A stretch of 64,000 nt of DNA from Manihot esculenta (lineage: Eukaryota; Streptophyta; Magnoliopsida; Malpighiales; Euphorbiaceae): positions 5,016,058 through 5,080,057 of the forward strand of contig NC_035168.2 in assembly GCF_001659605.2 (NCBI RefSeq), written 5' to 3'. The notes under the pieces are model-generated. The model saw only the letters and a program-made list of their open reading frames with translations, ran no database searches and was not told where the DNA came from. Below, piece after piece: positions 10,059-20,519 of the stretch. Each line of letters begins with the position of its first letter. The stretch's first letter is position 1. The position numbers were made by a program, and so were the translations under genes.

Positions 10059-12403
10059 TGTAATACCCGGCTAGAATCCGGCATCGGGATTCCTGCCTTC
10101 CGGCGGAATCTAAGGTGTTGGATCTCTCTAGAAGGGGTAAAATGTGTTTTCTAAAATGTTTTCACATGATTTCATGGTTTTAAAAGGAAAGAGAATTGAG
10201 TTTTGAAGGGAAAAGACCAAGGAGGCAATTGCCAGGTTCGGCCGCCGAAAGTGGAGTTCGGCCGCCGAACATGGGAAGGCTTCGGGAGCGCCTTTGGCCT
10301 CCGAAAGTCTTGTTTAAACGAGCCAAGGTTCGGCCGCCGAAAGTCAAGTTCGGCCGCCGAACATGCATGAGTTTAGGGGGCACGTTAGGCTGCCGAAGGT
10401 CTTCGACCAGGCCACCTATAAAAGGCCCTCAGATCGGAAATGGGTGAGTTTTCTCCCCATTCTCGAGCTCAGGTGAGTTTATGCCTTCCTTTGGTCGTTT
10501 TCGTGTTTTCTCTACCCATCTCTCAAGTTTTTCATGATTTCTACCTTTGTGTTTGAAGATTTAAAGCTTAAAAGGAGTTTTGGGAGCTTGGAGCTTTTGG
10601 AGCTTGGATTCTCCATACCTCCGAGTTAGAGATCACGCAACCCTCGATCTTCAAGAGGTAAGTGTAGATCTATGCTTCCTTTTATGTTTTAATGAGTTTT
10701 AAGTAAGTTTATTGGAGTTTTGAATGGGTAGAATGGCATGTTTAGGTTTATGTGGGTTTTATACCCAGTGTATGTTATGTGATGTTTGTGTTGAGGAGTT
10801 TATGTTAGTTTATGCTCCTTTATGCTTGTGGGAGTGAGTATGCATGTTGGGAGAGAGTATGTAAGGATTTGGGTATGTTGAGTTTGGTTTTTTGGCTTGG
10901 CAGAATCGGACCTGTCGTCCAGAGGGGACCAGGTTCGGCCGCCGAAAGGAGTTTCGGCCGCCGAACCTGCATGGGAGGCAGTCTTTAGGCTGCCGAATGT
11001 GCCCCCGAAGGAGGGACTTTCGTTTCTGTCCTAGGGTTTCGGCCGCCGAACCTGCCGCCGAACCTACCCGAGTTTCGTCTCTGGAAGGGACTTTCGGCCG
11101 CCGAAGGTGCCGCCGAAAGTGCCCTGTCCAGCCGTTTCTTGGGTGTTTTCCATGCATGATTAAGTGATGTTTAGAGGGGTTTTTGGGGAGTTGTTTATGA
11201 GTTGTTAGAATGTGTTTGGCACCTCATTCGAGTCCACCTGTGTAGGATCGGACCCGAGGGACCGAGGAGGCCAGTAATGCTAGCAGTTGCAGAGTCAGTC
11301 AGCGTCTGCCAGGATGTGAGTAGAACTAAACTTAATCTTTTATGCACAAAATCTAATGCCTAAAGCATGTTCATGCATCATGATTATATGTAGTAGGTTG
11401 ATTGCACTAGTTTCACGAATATGACGCATTGCATTATTTGATGTTGATAGAGGAAGGGTGGACCGAGGCGACTTCAATAGCCCATATCTGTCACGAGTCT
11501 TGTCTTAGTCCTTTGAGAGCCGGACAAGTACATGTAGGAAAGTCCATGTGAGCTCTCTGTGGATCAGACACCATGTCATGTATGTTACAGGCCTTTGTGA
11601 GCTCCTATGGGGGAGCCGGGCACCGACAGAGGGATTTTTGATGTCATGTCCATCCTCTGAGAGGAAAGATGCATGCAAAAAGACAGACTCTCAGAAACCA
11701 GGGTCCGTGGGGAATAAATATTGCATGAGCCCCGAGACGGACAAGTTATGTGATTTACTTGTGTTATGACGCATTTCATGAAAGCATGTAATTAATGAAC
11801 TGTTTTCTCTGTTTCTACTCACTGGGCTTTTTAGCTCATCCCTTTCCCCTAACCCCAGTGTTGCAGGTTGAGTCAGAGTTCAGAGGCAGCAGGGTAAAGT
11901 CAAGGCTAAGTTAAGTTATGTATGTAATAGTTTATGTTTTGTAGCAGTTTAGTAGTTTTAGAAGTGGACATGTAATATAAGATGATGTAATGTAATTTGA
12001 GATAATGTATGTAGCTGATAGTAGAGTTAATGTTTATGGATTAGAGTGTGCTTGGCCCTATAGACTGGTTAATCCCTGTTGACGCATGATTATGAAATGT
12101 TTTTATGTTGAGTTGAGAACCAGGCTTGATGTATGTAATGATGACCCAGCTAGAGCATTTGATGATGACTCTAGCATGGGAAAGTTTATGTTCACAGTTA
12201 TGTTGCAACTTACGAATCAAGCTTGGTGTATGTTCAGATTTCAGGTTTCATGTTAAAGTTTTTAATCATGTATGGGATTTGACCAGGTAATAGTATGTAT
12301 GTTTGGCTTGCTACGGGTCCCGGCGGCCTTAAGCCGATCTGGATCCTAGCGCCGGTGGCGGTTCGGGCCGTTACAGAGGGGTATCGGTTTCCGGGCTGTT
12401 ACA
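10059..12403 (+). repeat. 3' LTR of the gypsy element
   Basis: 2,345 bp, same as the 5' LTR apart from G at 11218. The pair of open frames of 115 and 91 codons seen on either strand around 10810-11167 is the readable GC-rich motif array and not a gene. Confidence 0.95.
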
Positions 12404-12884
12404 TCTGTTGTCTAAGAAGAACGCACCGTGCAACAACCTATCTTATCAGCTACATATCGAATAGCTTTAAAATCATCCACACAACACCATGACCATCCGT
12501 AGGAGAGTAGAGATTAGATAAATCATGCTAAAGTAAATCATGACTTCCTCGCATAGAAAAATCGTACACAAAAGTCACATGCCATGTTATTGCCTGATCA
12601 ACTTTTTGTACAATACAGTTTATAAAATGTGGTGCCAAAGATTGTAAGGTGACATGAACATAATCATCCCACCACAAAGATAAATCACCAGACCGCCCTA
12701 TAGGATTTAGATAATGAGAAAAAGGAAATCCACACTGGCGTTGCAACCTAGACATATATGTACATTGATTCTTTGTTTCATTGAGAAAAATTAAAGACGG
12801 TCAATATTTACATAACAGCTCCTTTAGAGCCTTAACTGCCTAGGGTTGACCAATTCCTTGTCAGTTCCAAACCAGGATCGCCAT
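12404..12884 (-). pseudogene. LINE (L1-type) ORF2 start, endonuclease domain
   Basis: The minus strand from 12884 reads MAILVWN, stop, QGIGQP, stop, then AVKALKELLCKY and SLIFLNETK. This is the classic start of plant L1 ORF2 (apurinic endonuclease, with the catalytic Asn and the ETK region). It continues as LQRQCGFPFSHYLNPIGRSG and LSLWWDDYVHVTLQS at 12528-12755, before the gypsy insertion at 12404. At least three in-frame stops are present. Together with 4314-5501 and 1-2150 it forms one disrupted ORF2. Confidence 0.85.
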
Positions 12885-14690
12885 GGGTGAACCGGTGGCC
12901 CTTGGCCAGCCACCTCAGCCTCAAAAGAAGAAAAGGGCACTGCAGGAGTAGTAGTTGAGTTTGCATTAGAAAAAATGGCACTTGTCTCAGCAGAACATAT
13001 CTCGACAGAGCTATGGGGATGGCGTTGCCAAACATGTTGCTTACTATTGGATGGTCCAGCATAAAAAGCTGTGCACACAGGCTGGGATAAGGCATCCATA
13101 GAGACCATGGCAGAAGAAGGCACCGTCGAATGAAGTTGAGCATATAACGGAGAAGTAACGGAAAGATGTAGAATATCTTCAAGAATAGGCCCAGCTAGAA
13201 TATCTTCAGGATGTAACAGACTGCCAGCTAAGTGGACTAAACAGTCAAAAGGACGAACGTCCAAAGATGATAAGTCAATAGCAGACTGCTCCGAGACAAG
13301 TGGATGTAAGCTAGTAGAAAAGCATAGCCTTTGAGTTTGCGCTATAGATGCTGAATAAGGTTGCCAGAGTGAACACGAAGACCCAATTACATCAAAGTGT
13401 CTTTTGTGGCTAGAGCCAGCATGAAGCGGTGCAGGAGCTAAAGCCCACAATGTAGAAGGGAAAGGGGTGAATAAACCACTATCACTTGGCTCACCAACTG
13501 GAAGCTGCATAGGCTAGAGAGGATTAGAAGAAGACACCAAGGTCGAGTCCCACTCGTCATGATCATGAGACGGCAAATGGCCCAAAATACTGAGACTAAT
13601 ATCATCGCCAGGTGAGGAGGCCAACAATTACTGTTTGGCCGACACCAAGAATGAGAACATGTCCAAAGAAGGTAAGGGACCAAATAGAGGAACAACAACA
13701 TGTAAAGGGAAGCTAATAACCATGCGCTCATGATCTACAGGTGCCAAAGGCCGACCATCGCCTACTGGCAAAGGCGAGCAAGATGAGACTAGAAGAACAG
13801 AACCAGAGGTAGACACCACAGGACCAGCCACCGACTGAGAAGAGGACTCTGTGTGAGGAGGAACTGTACGAGCCAGAAGCCATATCCCATACTTAAGGGG
13901 AAGCTGGCTAGCCTAAAAAGCCTCATCATTATAATCCGGGCAAACACGAAACACATGACCAAGCACACCACATATAAAACAAAAGAATAAAAGCCTCTCA
14001 TATTTGATAGAAACCCATGTTTGATGTGTACAACTCTTAAAATAAAAACTAGTTAATAAATATTGGGAAATCTTAAGCCTTAAATGGATGCGAAAATATA
14101 AGCGTCCTTCATCAAGAGCATTAGCCGGAGCCACAGCAACCAACCCGTCAAACAACTGTGAAATACGTTTAGCATTAGGATATGTCCAAGCTCGCGGTGG
14201 TAAACCATACAATTCAACCCAGAAATTTGTAGAGTAAAAAACAACCTCCTAAATCACGCACTCGACTGACCAGCGGCGAAAAAGCATGAGATTATTGTTG
14301 ATAGCTCAAGGGCCTTCATCAAGGATGAAATTTAGCTGGTCTTCAAAAGAAAAGAGTAAAATAAATAAATCAAGAGGGCTCCGACGAACCTTGAAATCTT
14401 ATGCAAAACACCAAACCGGAGCCATCTTATTCTTTTTCACCCATGGATTATACTTACGGATGCCCAAAATCTTCAACAGCAACTTCTTATCAGTAACTTG
14501 ATGCCCAGCATCCCAGAGATATCAAGCTCTAAAACGGGGTCTTCACAAATAAGAGACTCAGTCATATGGATGAGAGCCGCAAAGAGAGTGATCTGGAGAA
14601 CCCATGAACAGGAAGAGAAAGCAAAGAAAGCACCAGCGGAAGAAGAAACGGCATAAATAGGAGAAAGACCGGTTGAAAACCTGCAATTAC
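12885..14690 (-). pseudogene. LINE (L1-type) ORF1 (DUF4283 and zinc knuckle), dead
   Basis: Minus-strand pieces follow the order of plant L1 ORF1. Near 14480 VTDKKLLLKILGIRKYNPWV and, further on, FEDQLNFILDEGP match the DUF4283 domain. At about 14190-14210 there is ELYGLPPRAWT. At 13970 CFICGVLGHVFRVC is a CCHC zinc knuckle. The remaining Ser/Pro-rich tail runs to 12885 (228-codon open stretch at 12824-13510). Frameshifts and stops interrupt it. The 5' end of the LINE is somewhere near 14690; I see no sharp boundary. Confidence 0.8.
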
Positions 14691-14739
14691 ATCTCATTGA
14701 TGGGCGTCGAAACCACAAAACATAAATTCCTGCTTTAAA

Positions 14740-16050
14740 ACAAAACTTGTGACAATGGTAAGTAGGATCGATTCCACAAAAACTGGTAAGTAAATTAATT
14801 CTATTGAATGAATAAGAAATAAATAAAATAAAATAAAATGGGGAAGGTTTTGAATGTAGAGAAATAAATAAAATCAATTCAAAAAAAGAAACAATTAAAT
14901 TGAAGAGAGAATTAAGATGAGAAACATTCAGTTAAATGAATAATTTTTGTTTTTGTTTTTGTTAGTTGATCAAAGATATAAAATAATCTCAATTCAATTA
15001 TTGATAAATCAGTTATTGATATCGAAAACACTTCAGATATCCAATCCTTTCTTAGATTTTAAACCAATTAAGAAACGCTCATTAACTAGGTCTAATTCTT
15101 GGATAACCGTAGGAGACGCTCCTAGGATTTAATCTAATTATTGTATTAAGAATTAAAAGGAATTGATCATAACTAACAAACGCGAGACGCTCGGTTCATT
15201 TAAGTTGGATTATACTATATTTTAGGAAGAACTTACGCAACCTAATTCACTACTTATTTCAGTTTAACTAAATAATTACGAATTTAATTAACCTGAATAG
15301 CAATATATCATTCTATTAATTAAGCAATGGTGTCTTAATGTAACAACCAATAGAATAATAGTAAGCAATAAACACACATAAATAATATAAATATCAAGAA
15401 TAATTGAGAAAACAATAGAATCACATAAATCTCACAACCAATTGAACTGAAACTTTAATTGTCCTTTAACTTAAAAGAAGAAATTTAGTCACACATATTT
15501 ATGGTTAAGAATGGGAGATGAAAGATGAGATGAGATGTTAGATATATCAGAATGTCCTCTTTTTATAGTGCTAAAAGTCTTAATTTAACTTAAATACAAG
15601 TAGCTAAAATCAAAGTTGAGTACATCTTAACAAATGAGAGTTATTGTTTATTTCTCAAATTTGAAACTAAACTCTATTCGTGAAGTATGTTATGCCCATA
15701 ACATAAAAATTAGAGTTCCTTATCCTTCTACAAATTTGGTTGTGACCACGTTTGATATTAGAATATAGAGTTCAAATTAGATTTTTCTCTTATTATTCTC
15801 CAATCCTATCAAGATAATAAAATTTAAATGAATCAACTTGTTTTAAACGAAATCAAACTCAATATCTAAGTATTTTAAAATATTAAACTACATAATTGTA
15901 TATATTATCACTCACCAAACTCTAAATGGGCGATCTGTTCTATTCTCTTTCTAATAACTCTAACCCTAACAAAGCTTTTCTGTTTTTAACTGTTAAGAAA
16001 AGAACAAAATGGTAGTCAAAAGGGAGAGGGTGAGATTTCATATGAAGGTT
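14740..16050. repeat. Probable LTR fragment (Tat/Ogre style), low certainty
   Basis: The stretch from 14745 has the phrase GGATCGATTCCACAAAAACT, followed by alternating A/T-rich tracts and repeated GAGACGCTC-type words at 15112 and 15185. Such phrases are common in LTRs of Tat/Ogre-type gypsy elements in dicots. I cannot find matching ends, a PBS or a second LTR, so this is a resemblance only. No coding sequence is visible. Confidence 0.3.
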
Positions 16051-16747
16051 TGTTTATATTTGTTGTAAACCAATCGGCAATTGGATTTTATTGGATGAGA
16101 AAGTGAAGGAAGTTTCCTCCTAAAATGCTATTTTGTCATGTCTACAAATTCATGTCAAGCTTAATGGAATCTTATCCTTCCACAATGTCATTTTCGCCTC
16201 TAAAACCCCACTCCTGAATATTAAACAAGAAAAAAAAAAGTTGTCATATATGCCAACTTGTTATGACCAACATAAACTCTTTTTCCACGAGGTTGAGGTT
16301 GCTTGTAAGAAATTGAAGCTAATACTTTCCATATTTGATATGCCATAATCATTTTACAAAGATTAATTAGTTGTTTGCGATCATAATTGATAACTAAAGC
16401 ATTGTACTATATATAAGTTCTTTTTCTTTAAAAAAAATCTAAGAAAAAAATTTTTCCCAACTCAGAATATTTTAATAGAAAATCATATTTTTTAAAAAAA
16501 AAATTAAAAACATAAAATAAAATAACCTCTACATATAATTATTTTTATTACACAGACTAAATTATAGTTTTTGATATGTATAAAAAATATTTTTTAAAAT
16601 TAAATACTATACCGCAAGTTTAGTCTGCGGTGTATATATATATAATTTACCATAGGTTTAACCAGCATTAAGGGTATTATTTGTTTATTATTATTATTTA
16701 ATTTTTAAATAAGACCACCCCATCTTATAGATGTGGTATTACTCAAA

Positions 16748-16788
16748 TCACCTTGGTTTGGAAAAAATTTTTTCCCAAACCCAGGTGA
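16748..16788. repeat. 41-bp near-perfect palindrome
   Basis: Left arm TCACCTTGGTTTGGAAAAAA and right arm TTTTTTCCCAAACCCAGGTG are almost exact inverted copies, capable of a long hairpin. The surrounding 16,430-16,740 is AT-rich and contains the short inverted word CCGCA...TGCGG near 16612. It may be the core of a MITE; I could not define its ends. Confidence 0.6.
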
Positions 16789-17149
16789 GAATTTTATATA
16801 TATATCTTCCATGGGCCAAAAGCCCTAGCCCCTAGGGAAGGTTTGACACTTGATCACCCTAAGTTCTGAAATTGATTGATATTCAAGAACTCGATGTGAA
16901 ACTGAAATTTTTGTTATCAAAGAGTATTCAGAGAGACGGTAGATATGCTTAAGCCAAACAACTCAAGATCATTCCTCGAAGGATTCATCTAACAGCATAA
17001 GCAAAATCATTACTTTCTGTTAAATTTGTGGCTTATAAGTTAAAATACTAGCAAGTCTAGATAGAGTAAATTTTCTATTTTATTATTTCTCAATCCAATG
17101 GAATTCTTAATTATATAAGGAATTAAGAGTTTTACATTATAGGTAGGTG

Positions 17150-17500
17150 TATTTTGAAGAAGTTATTTAGTTTTTACCCATTGTAGAAATTGAATTCAGC
17201 CTACGATGGAGAAAAGCATAAGACCGAAAGCCAAGATAGAATCTTCCGAAACTGTTAAAGTCCTTGCTCCTGTCTCTTGCCAATGCCAAGTGAAATGGGT
17301 GGAGTTGAAATTAGTCGACCAAGTTTAAAAGATGGCTTAGGCGTCACCTTCACCTGAAATTTTCGAGGGCTCTTCTCTAAGTTGGCCATGGCACAGCAAA
17401 TTTAATAGGAAACCAGATCTGGAGTAGGTCACAGGTTCGGTGGTAACAGGAATAAGAGTTGCTTTCACCTTTCCTTCAATTGAATTGAATGTCTTGTGGC
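17150..17500 (-). pseudogene. Broken C-terminal fragment of an unrecognised membrane protein gene
   Basis: The minus strand from about 17495 reads TFNSIEGKVKATLIPVTTEP, then SGFLLNLLCHGQLREEPSK and SGEGDA, a stop, AIF, a stop, then TWSTNFNSTHFTWHWQETGA. It continues as RTLTVSEDSILAFGLMLFS, IVG, a stop and IQFLQWVKTK, a stop. The frame stays coherent through four stops over 100 codons with no frameshift, so it is a real but dead coding sequence. LAFGLMLFSIVG...FLQWV looks like one C-terminal membrane helix followed by a short basic tail. I do not recognise the parent gene. It lies about 400 bp downstream of the methyltransferase gene on the same strand, without visible introns. Confidence 0.55.
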
Positions 17501-17905
17501 TGACTATAAATGAATTGCAGGAGCAAGACACTTGATGAAAAATGACTACATGCATTTTTCAATAGTGATGACACAAACTTCAACACCAAAATCAATTCCA
17601 TGGTCGTAGGGTTTCATCAATAAGAAAATAGTACTAAATTATTTGAAATTAAGTGAAAATTACAGATGTGAAGGTTGACATCATGTATCTCAATGTCAGT
17701 TAGAAACAGTGGACATATGTATCACAAACAAAAACGTGCAAGGCATAATTGTAAAGATGTAAGCTGAAATAAATAAAATACACCTCCAACATAATAATGA
17801 CAAGAATTTACTAAAATAATAAGAAGGGCAATAATTAACACTGGAAAACTGACTAACCAAATGAGTTAACTATTTGTTGAACTAGGCCCAAGTTTTTGCA
17901 ACATG

Positions 17906-18661
17906 CTATTGAGATGGTGCAATACGCCTGTATACTGCTTGAAATGTTTGTCCCCCATTCCTTGCAACCTTTTGTCCTTCTTCAGTTGCTGTACTTAAAA
18001 GCTTTATGACAGGATCTGCTCCAAGCTCCTCCTCTGTAAGGGCTTCAAACATGGGGTGACTAGCCAAGCAGGCTTTCATCCATTCACCTAGTTCTTCCAC
18101 ATCTGTAATTGTGTAGATAATACCACCAATCTCAAGAACATAGGCATACTCATCTAGCAAATGTGGACTAATAACCCGCCGGCGATGATTCTTCTCCTTG
18201 AAGTGGGGATCTGGGAATAGGAAAAACATCTTTGAAAGTTGTCCTTTCCCAAAGTAATTCGGTATGTATTTCATGGAATTGGTCCGAACCACTGAGATAT
18301 TTTGGTATTGACCTGGATTGGTTGCCCTTAGTGCAGAAATCCGTTCCTTAACATACTCTGTCACCTTGTCCCTAAGCTCCATACCAATCATTAGGGTTTC
18401 AGGAAAAAGGGTTGAAAGACTAATAAGTAACCCCCCAAAACCACAACCAACATCTGCAAATTCGATCTTCTTGTTACTATCTGCTTGATCAGATGAGACT
18501 AATTGAGGGTAATGAAAGGAATAGTCAACATGACCAGGGGAGATTGGAACAGGGAAGTGTGAGTCACTTAGTGGGTTGCTATGTGCTCGTGCTCTGTAGA
18601 AGCGTTTCCTAGGCAGGCCAGTTGACTTGCTGATTGTTGGGTTTGACTCGTTTTCCAACAT
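17906..18661 (-). CDS. TRM8: tRNA (guanine-N7-)-methyltransferase (TrmB/Trm8/METTL1 family)
   Basis: An intact 251-codon frame without introns, of usual length for plant members. The enzyme uses S-adenosylmethionine to methylate G46 in the variable loop of tRNAs; in yeast and animals the homologue pairs with a WD-repeat partner (Trm82/WDR4). Visible motifs are the SAM-binding loop DVGCGFG at residues 70-76, the acidic strand-2 end around GMEL (93-96), the family signature FPDPHFKEKNHRRR at 149-162, and the C-terminal TEEGQKVARNGG (226-237) that closes the active site. The start MLENE is chosen because the next upstream bases look like a splice acceptor (TTCTTGTAG), so the 5' leader is probably interrupted by an intron. 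No organelle targeting peptide is obvious. The gene appears functional. Confidence 0.95.
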   Translation of the reverse strand: MLENESNPTISKSTGLPRKRFYRARAHSNPLSDSHFPVPISPGHVDYSFHYPQLVSSDQADSNKKIEFADVGCGFGGLLISLSTLFPETLMIGMELRDKVTEYVKERISALRATNPGQYQNISVVRTNSMKYIPNYFGKGQLSKMFFLFPDPHFKEKNHRRRVISPHLLDEYAYVLEIGGIIYTITDVEELGEWMKACLASHPMFEALTEEELGADPVIKLLSTATEEGQKVARNGGQTFQAVYRRIAPSQ

Positions 18662-19740
18662 GTTCTCGATAAGCTACAAGAAACAACACACAAGAATCAG
18701 AAACAGCCACAGTTAACATTGAAAGATGGAGGAATAATGTGAATAAGGAGGACAAAGAGGAGAATAATAGAAGATAATTAGAATCAAAACAATAATTACT
18801 CTGAAACATAACCTTTCAATGCCTCAATTTATTAAAAATCAATAAAATGAGATTAATCAAGACAAAAATGAAATACATCAGCCTAAACCAATTAACATCA
18901 CTCTATATCTAAAACAAACTACTGAAAAACTGCAACATTACATTAAAAAATATCTTCTTGGCTTATTCAGATGCTCACAGTGCATGATCACATAGAATAT
19001 AACCCAAATAAAAGCTGCCACAGCCAAAAAACTATATGTTATAGTTACTGAGTGCTGCTAACAGCATATAAACCCTCCCTTACAATCTACCCGCCAGGTC
19101 TCTATCTCTATCTTTAAATAAATAGAAAGTTTTATAATAGCGCATGAAAGCCCATTGTTCTCAAGAAAATGCAATAAGGCTTGATACTAAAAATTCAAAA
19201 AAATACAATGAAATGATAGACGAACAACAGCTCCAAAAGGAAAATGATAGATTATCACCCAATTATATTCATTGGTACTATTAACCCAAATATGAAATCA
19301 GAACTGTGGTTCAAACACCTAACAATTACCAAGAATAGCAGAAAAGTTGTTTTTTTTCCCGTTTTATTGATTCACATGATCAAGTAGCAATGACATGAAA
19401 ATCAGATCATTTCAGAATTTATCTAGTCAATATAGACTGTAAATACCAAATATAGAAGAACATACAAGATAAGTCTGAAGCACCGGCAAGACGTTTTGGA
19501 TGTCGGGCGACGTAAAGGAAAATCGTCAGGATTCAACAAAGTAAGAAACTGAGGGACGTTCAAATGGTAGCTTCAGTTCTATATTCTCTCTGCCTTCCCA
19601 CAATTTTCTGACGGAGCTTCACCTCGCCGATATGGACCTTTAATTCGCTTTGCCCGCAGTTTTCCGTAGAGAGAAAAGCCCTAGATTCTCAGTCGAACCA
19701 AAAAGACAGCAAATCCTAGGTTATTTCGAATCTAAGGGAG
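18662..19740 (-). other. Probable 5' leader with intron and promoter of the methyltransferase gene
   Basis: Directly upstream of the ATG, the minus strand shows TTTCTTGTAG, a good 3' splice site, with AT-rich intron-like sequence behind it up to about 19470. A GC-richer stretch at 19480-19720 is the likely first leader exon plus core promoter. I cannot fix the donor or the transcription start. Confidence 0.4.
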
Positions 19741-19910
19741 TAAAAAACGACGACGTATTTGGAGGGTTCTTAACTTATAATTGGGTAATACGAATTAGCT
19801 GGGCTTAAGCCTCAATTAATTTTAGCATTCAGTCCCAGTTTCAGATTTTTTTTTTTTTTTGAAGTTTTATCTGCTATTATTAATTCATGATCATTTTATT
19901 TTCATTAAAA

Positions 19911-19911
<1 letters not shown>

Positions 19912-19959
<48 letters not shown>
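19912..19959. repeat. (ATT)n microsatellite
   Basis: About 16 uninterrupted ATT units, preceded by a T tract at 19846-19860. Confidence 0.95.
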
Positions 19960-19961
<2 letters not shown>

Positions 19962-20471
19962 AAATATACTATAAATCATTAATGTTGAAAGTATTAAATT
20001 ATATTTAAATTAAGTAAAACATAAATTAAAATTTTCTATAGATATTTTTATTTATCTTATAAGGTGCGACACACTGCATGCCTATCTAGTGGTACAACAT
20101 TTTCGAGAGATATGCTTTATGAGAACTGTAGTTCAAGCCTCTATTCTACACCACTGTGTTTCTTTGCAAGCCCACTTCTGTTCTGTTGTTAGTTTCTTTT
20201 TGCAATCCGTTTCCTGGATTTGGTTGATGGAAAATGTCTGGTTTTAGGTTGTCCATCAATGGCTTTAAGTTTGTTGCTCTTTCCTCGACTCTTCTCAGGC
20301 CACCTTCCTTCCCTGAGTGTTGTAGCGCCATTGTTCAAGTTTTGGGTTTGTTTGAATCAAAGGATATAAACTACAATTCTTCTGCTAGGGTTACACAGTG
20401 AGCTTATCTTTGGGTTGGCTGTTTTACGTTCTTAACTTACCCTTAACTCAATGATTTTTAACTGACGGAAG

Positions 20472-20472
<1 letters not shown>

Positions 20473-20515
<43 letters not shown>
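20473..20515. repeat. (TA)n microsatellite
   Basis: About 21 uninterrupted TA units. Confidence 0.95.

Positions 20516-20519
<4 letters not shown>

Larger units (their letters stand above)
5502..12403 (+). mobile_element. Non-autonomous Ty3-gypsy retrotransposon (Tekay/Del-like), complete ends
   Basis: Two LTRs (5502-7846 and 10059-12403) bracket a 2,212-bp internal region, and the whole is flanked by TCTGT on both sides (5497-5501 and 12404-12408). LTRs begin TGTAATACCC and end GGGCTGTTACA. A primer binding site complementary to initiator tRNA-Met follows the 5' LTR. A polypurine tract, preceded by the AACATTCGGGGACGAATGTT inverted repeat common in this lineage, precedes the 3' LTR. Inside there is only a shortened gag frame plus decayed remnants of protease and the start of reverse transcriptase; RNase H, integrase and chromodomain are not visible. 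It sits in the dead LINE in the opposite orientation. Assignment to the Tekay/Del group rests on the PBS, the inverted repeat and the gag zinc knuckles and is moderately sure. Confidence 0.95.

Noticed and set aside
20146..20331. 61-codon minus-strand frame with balanced composition
   Set aside because: No recognisable domain and no splice-site context; possible, but unsupported.
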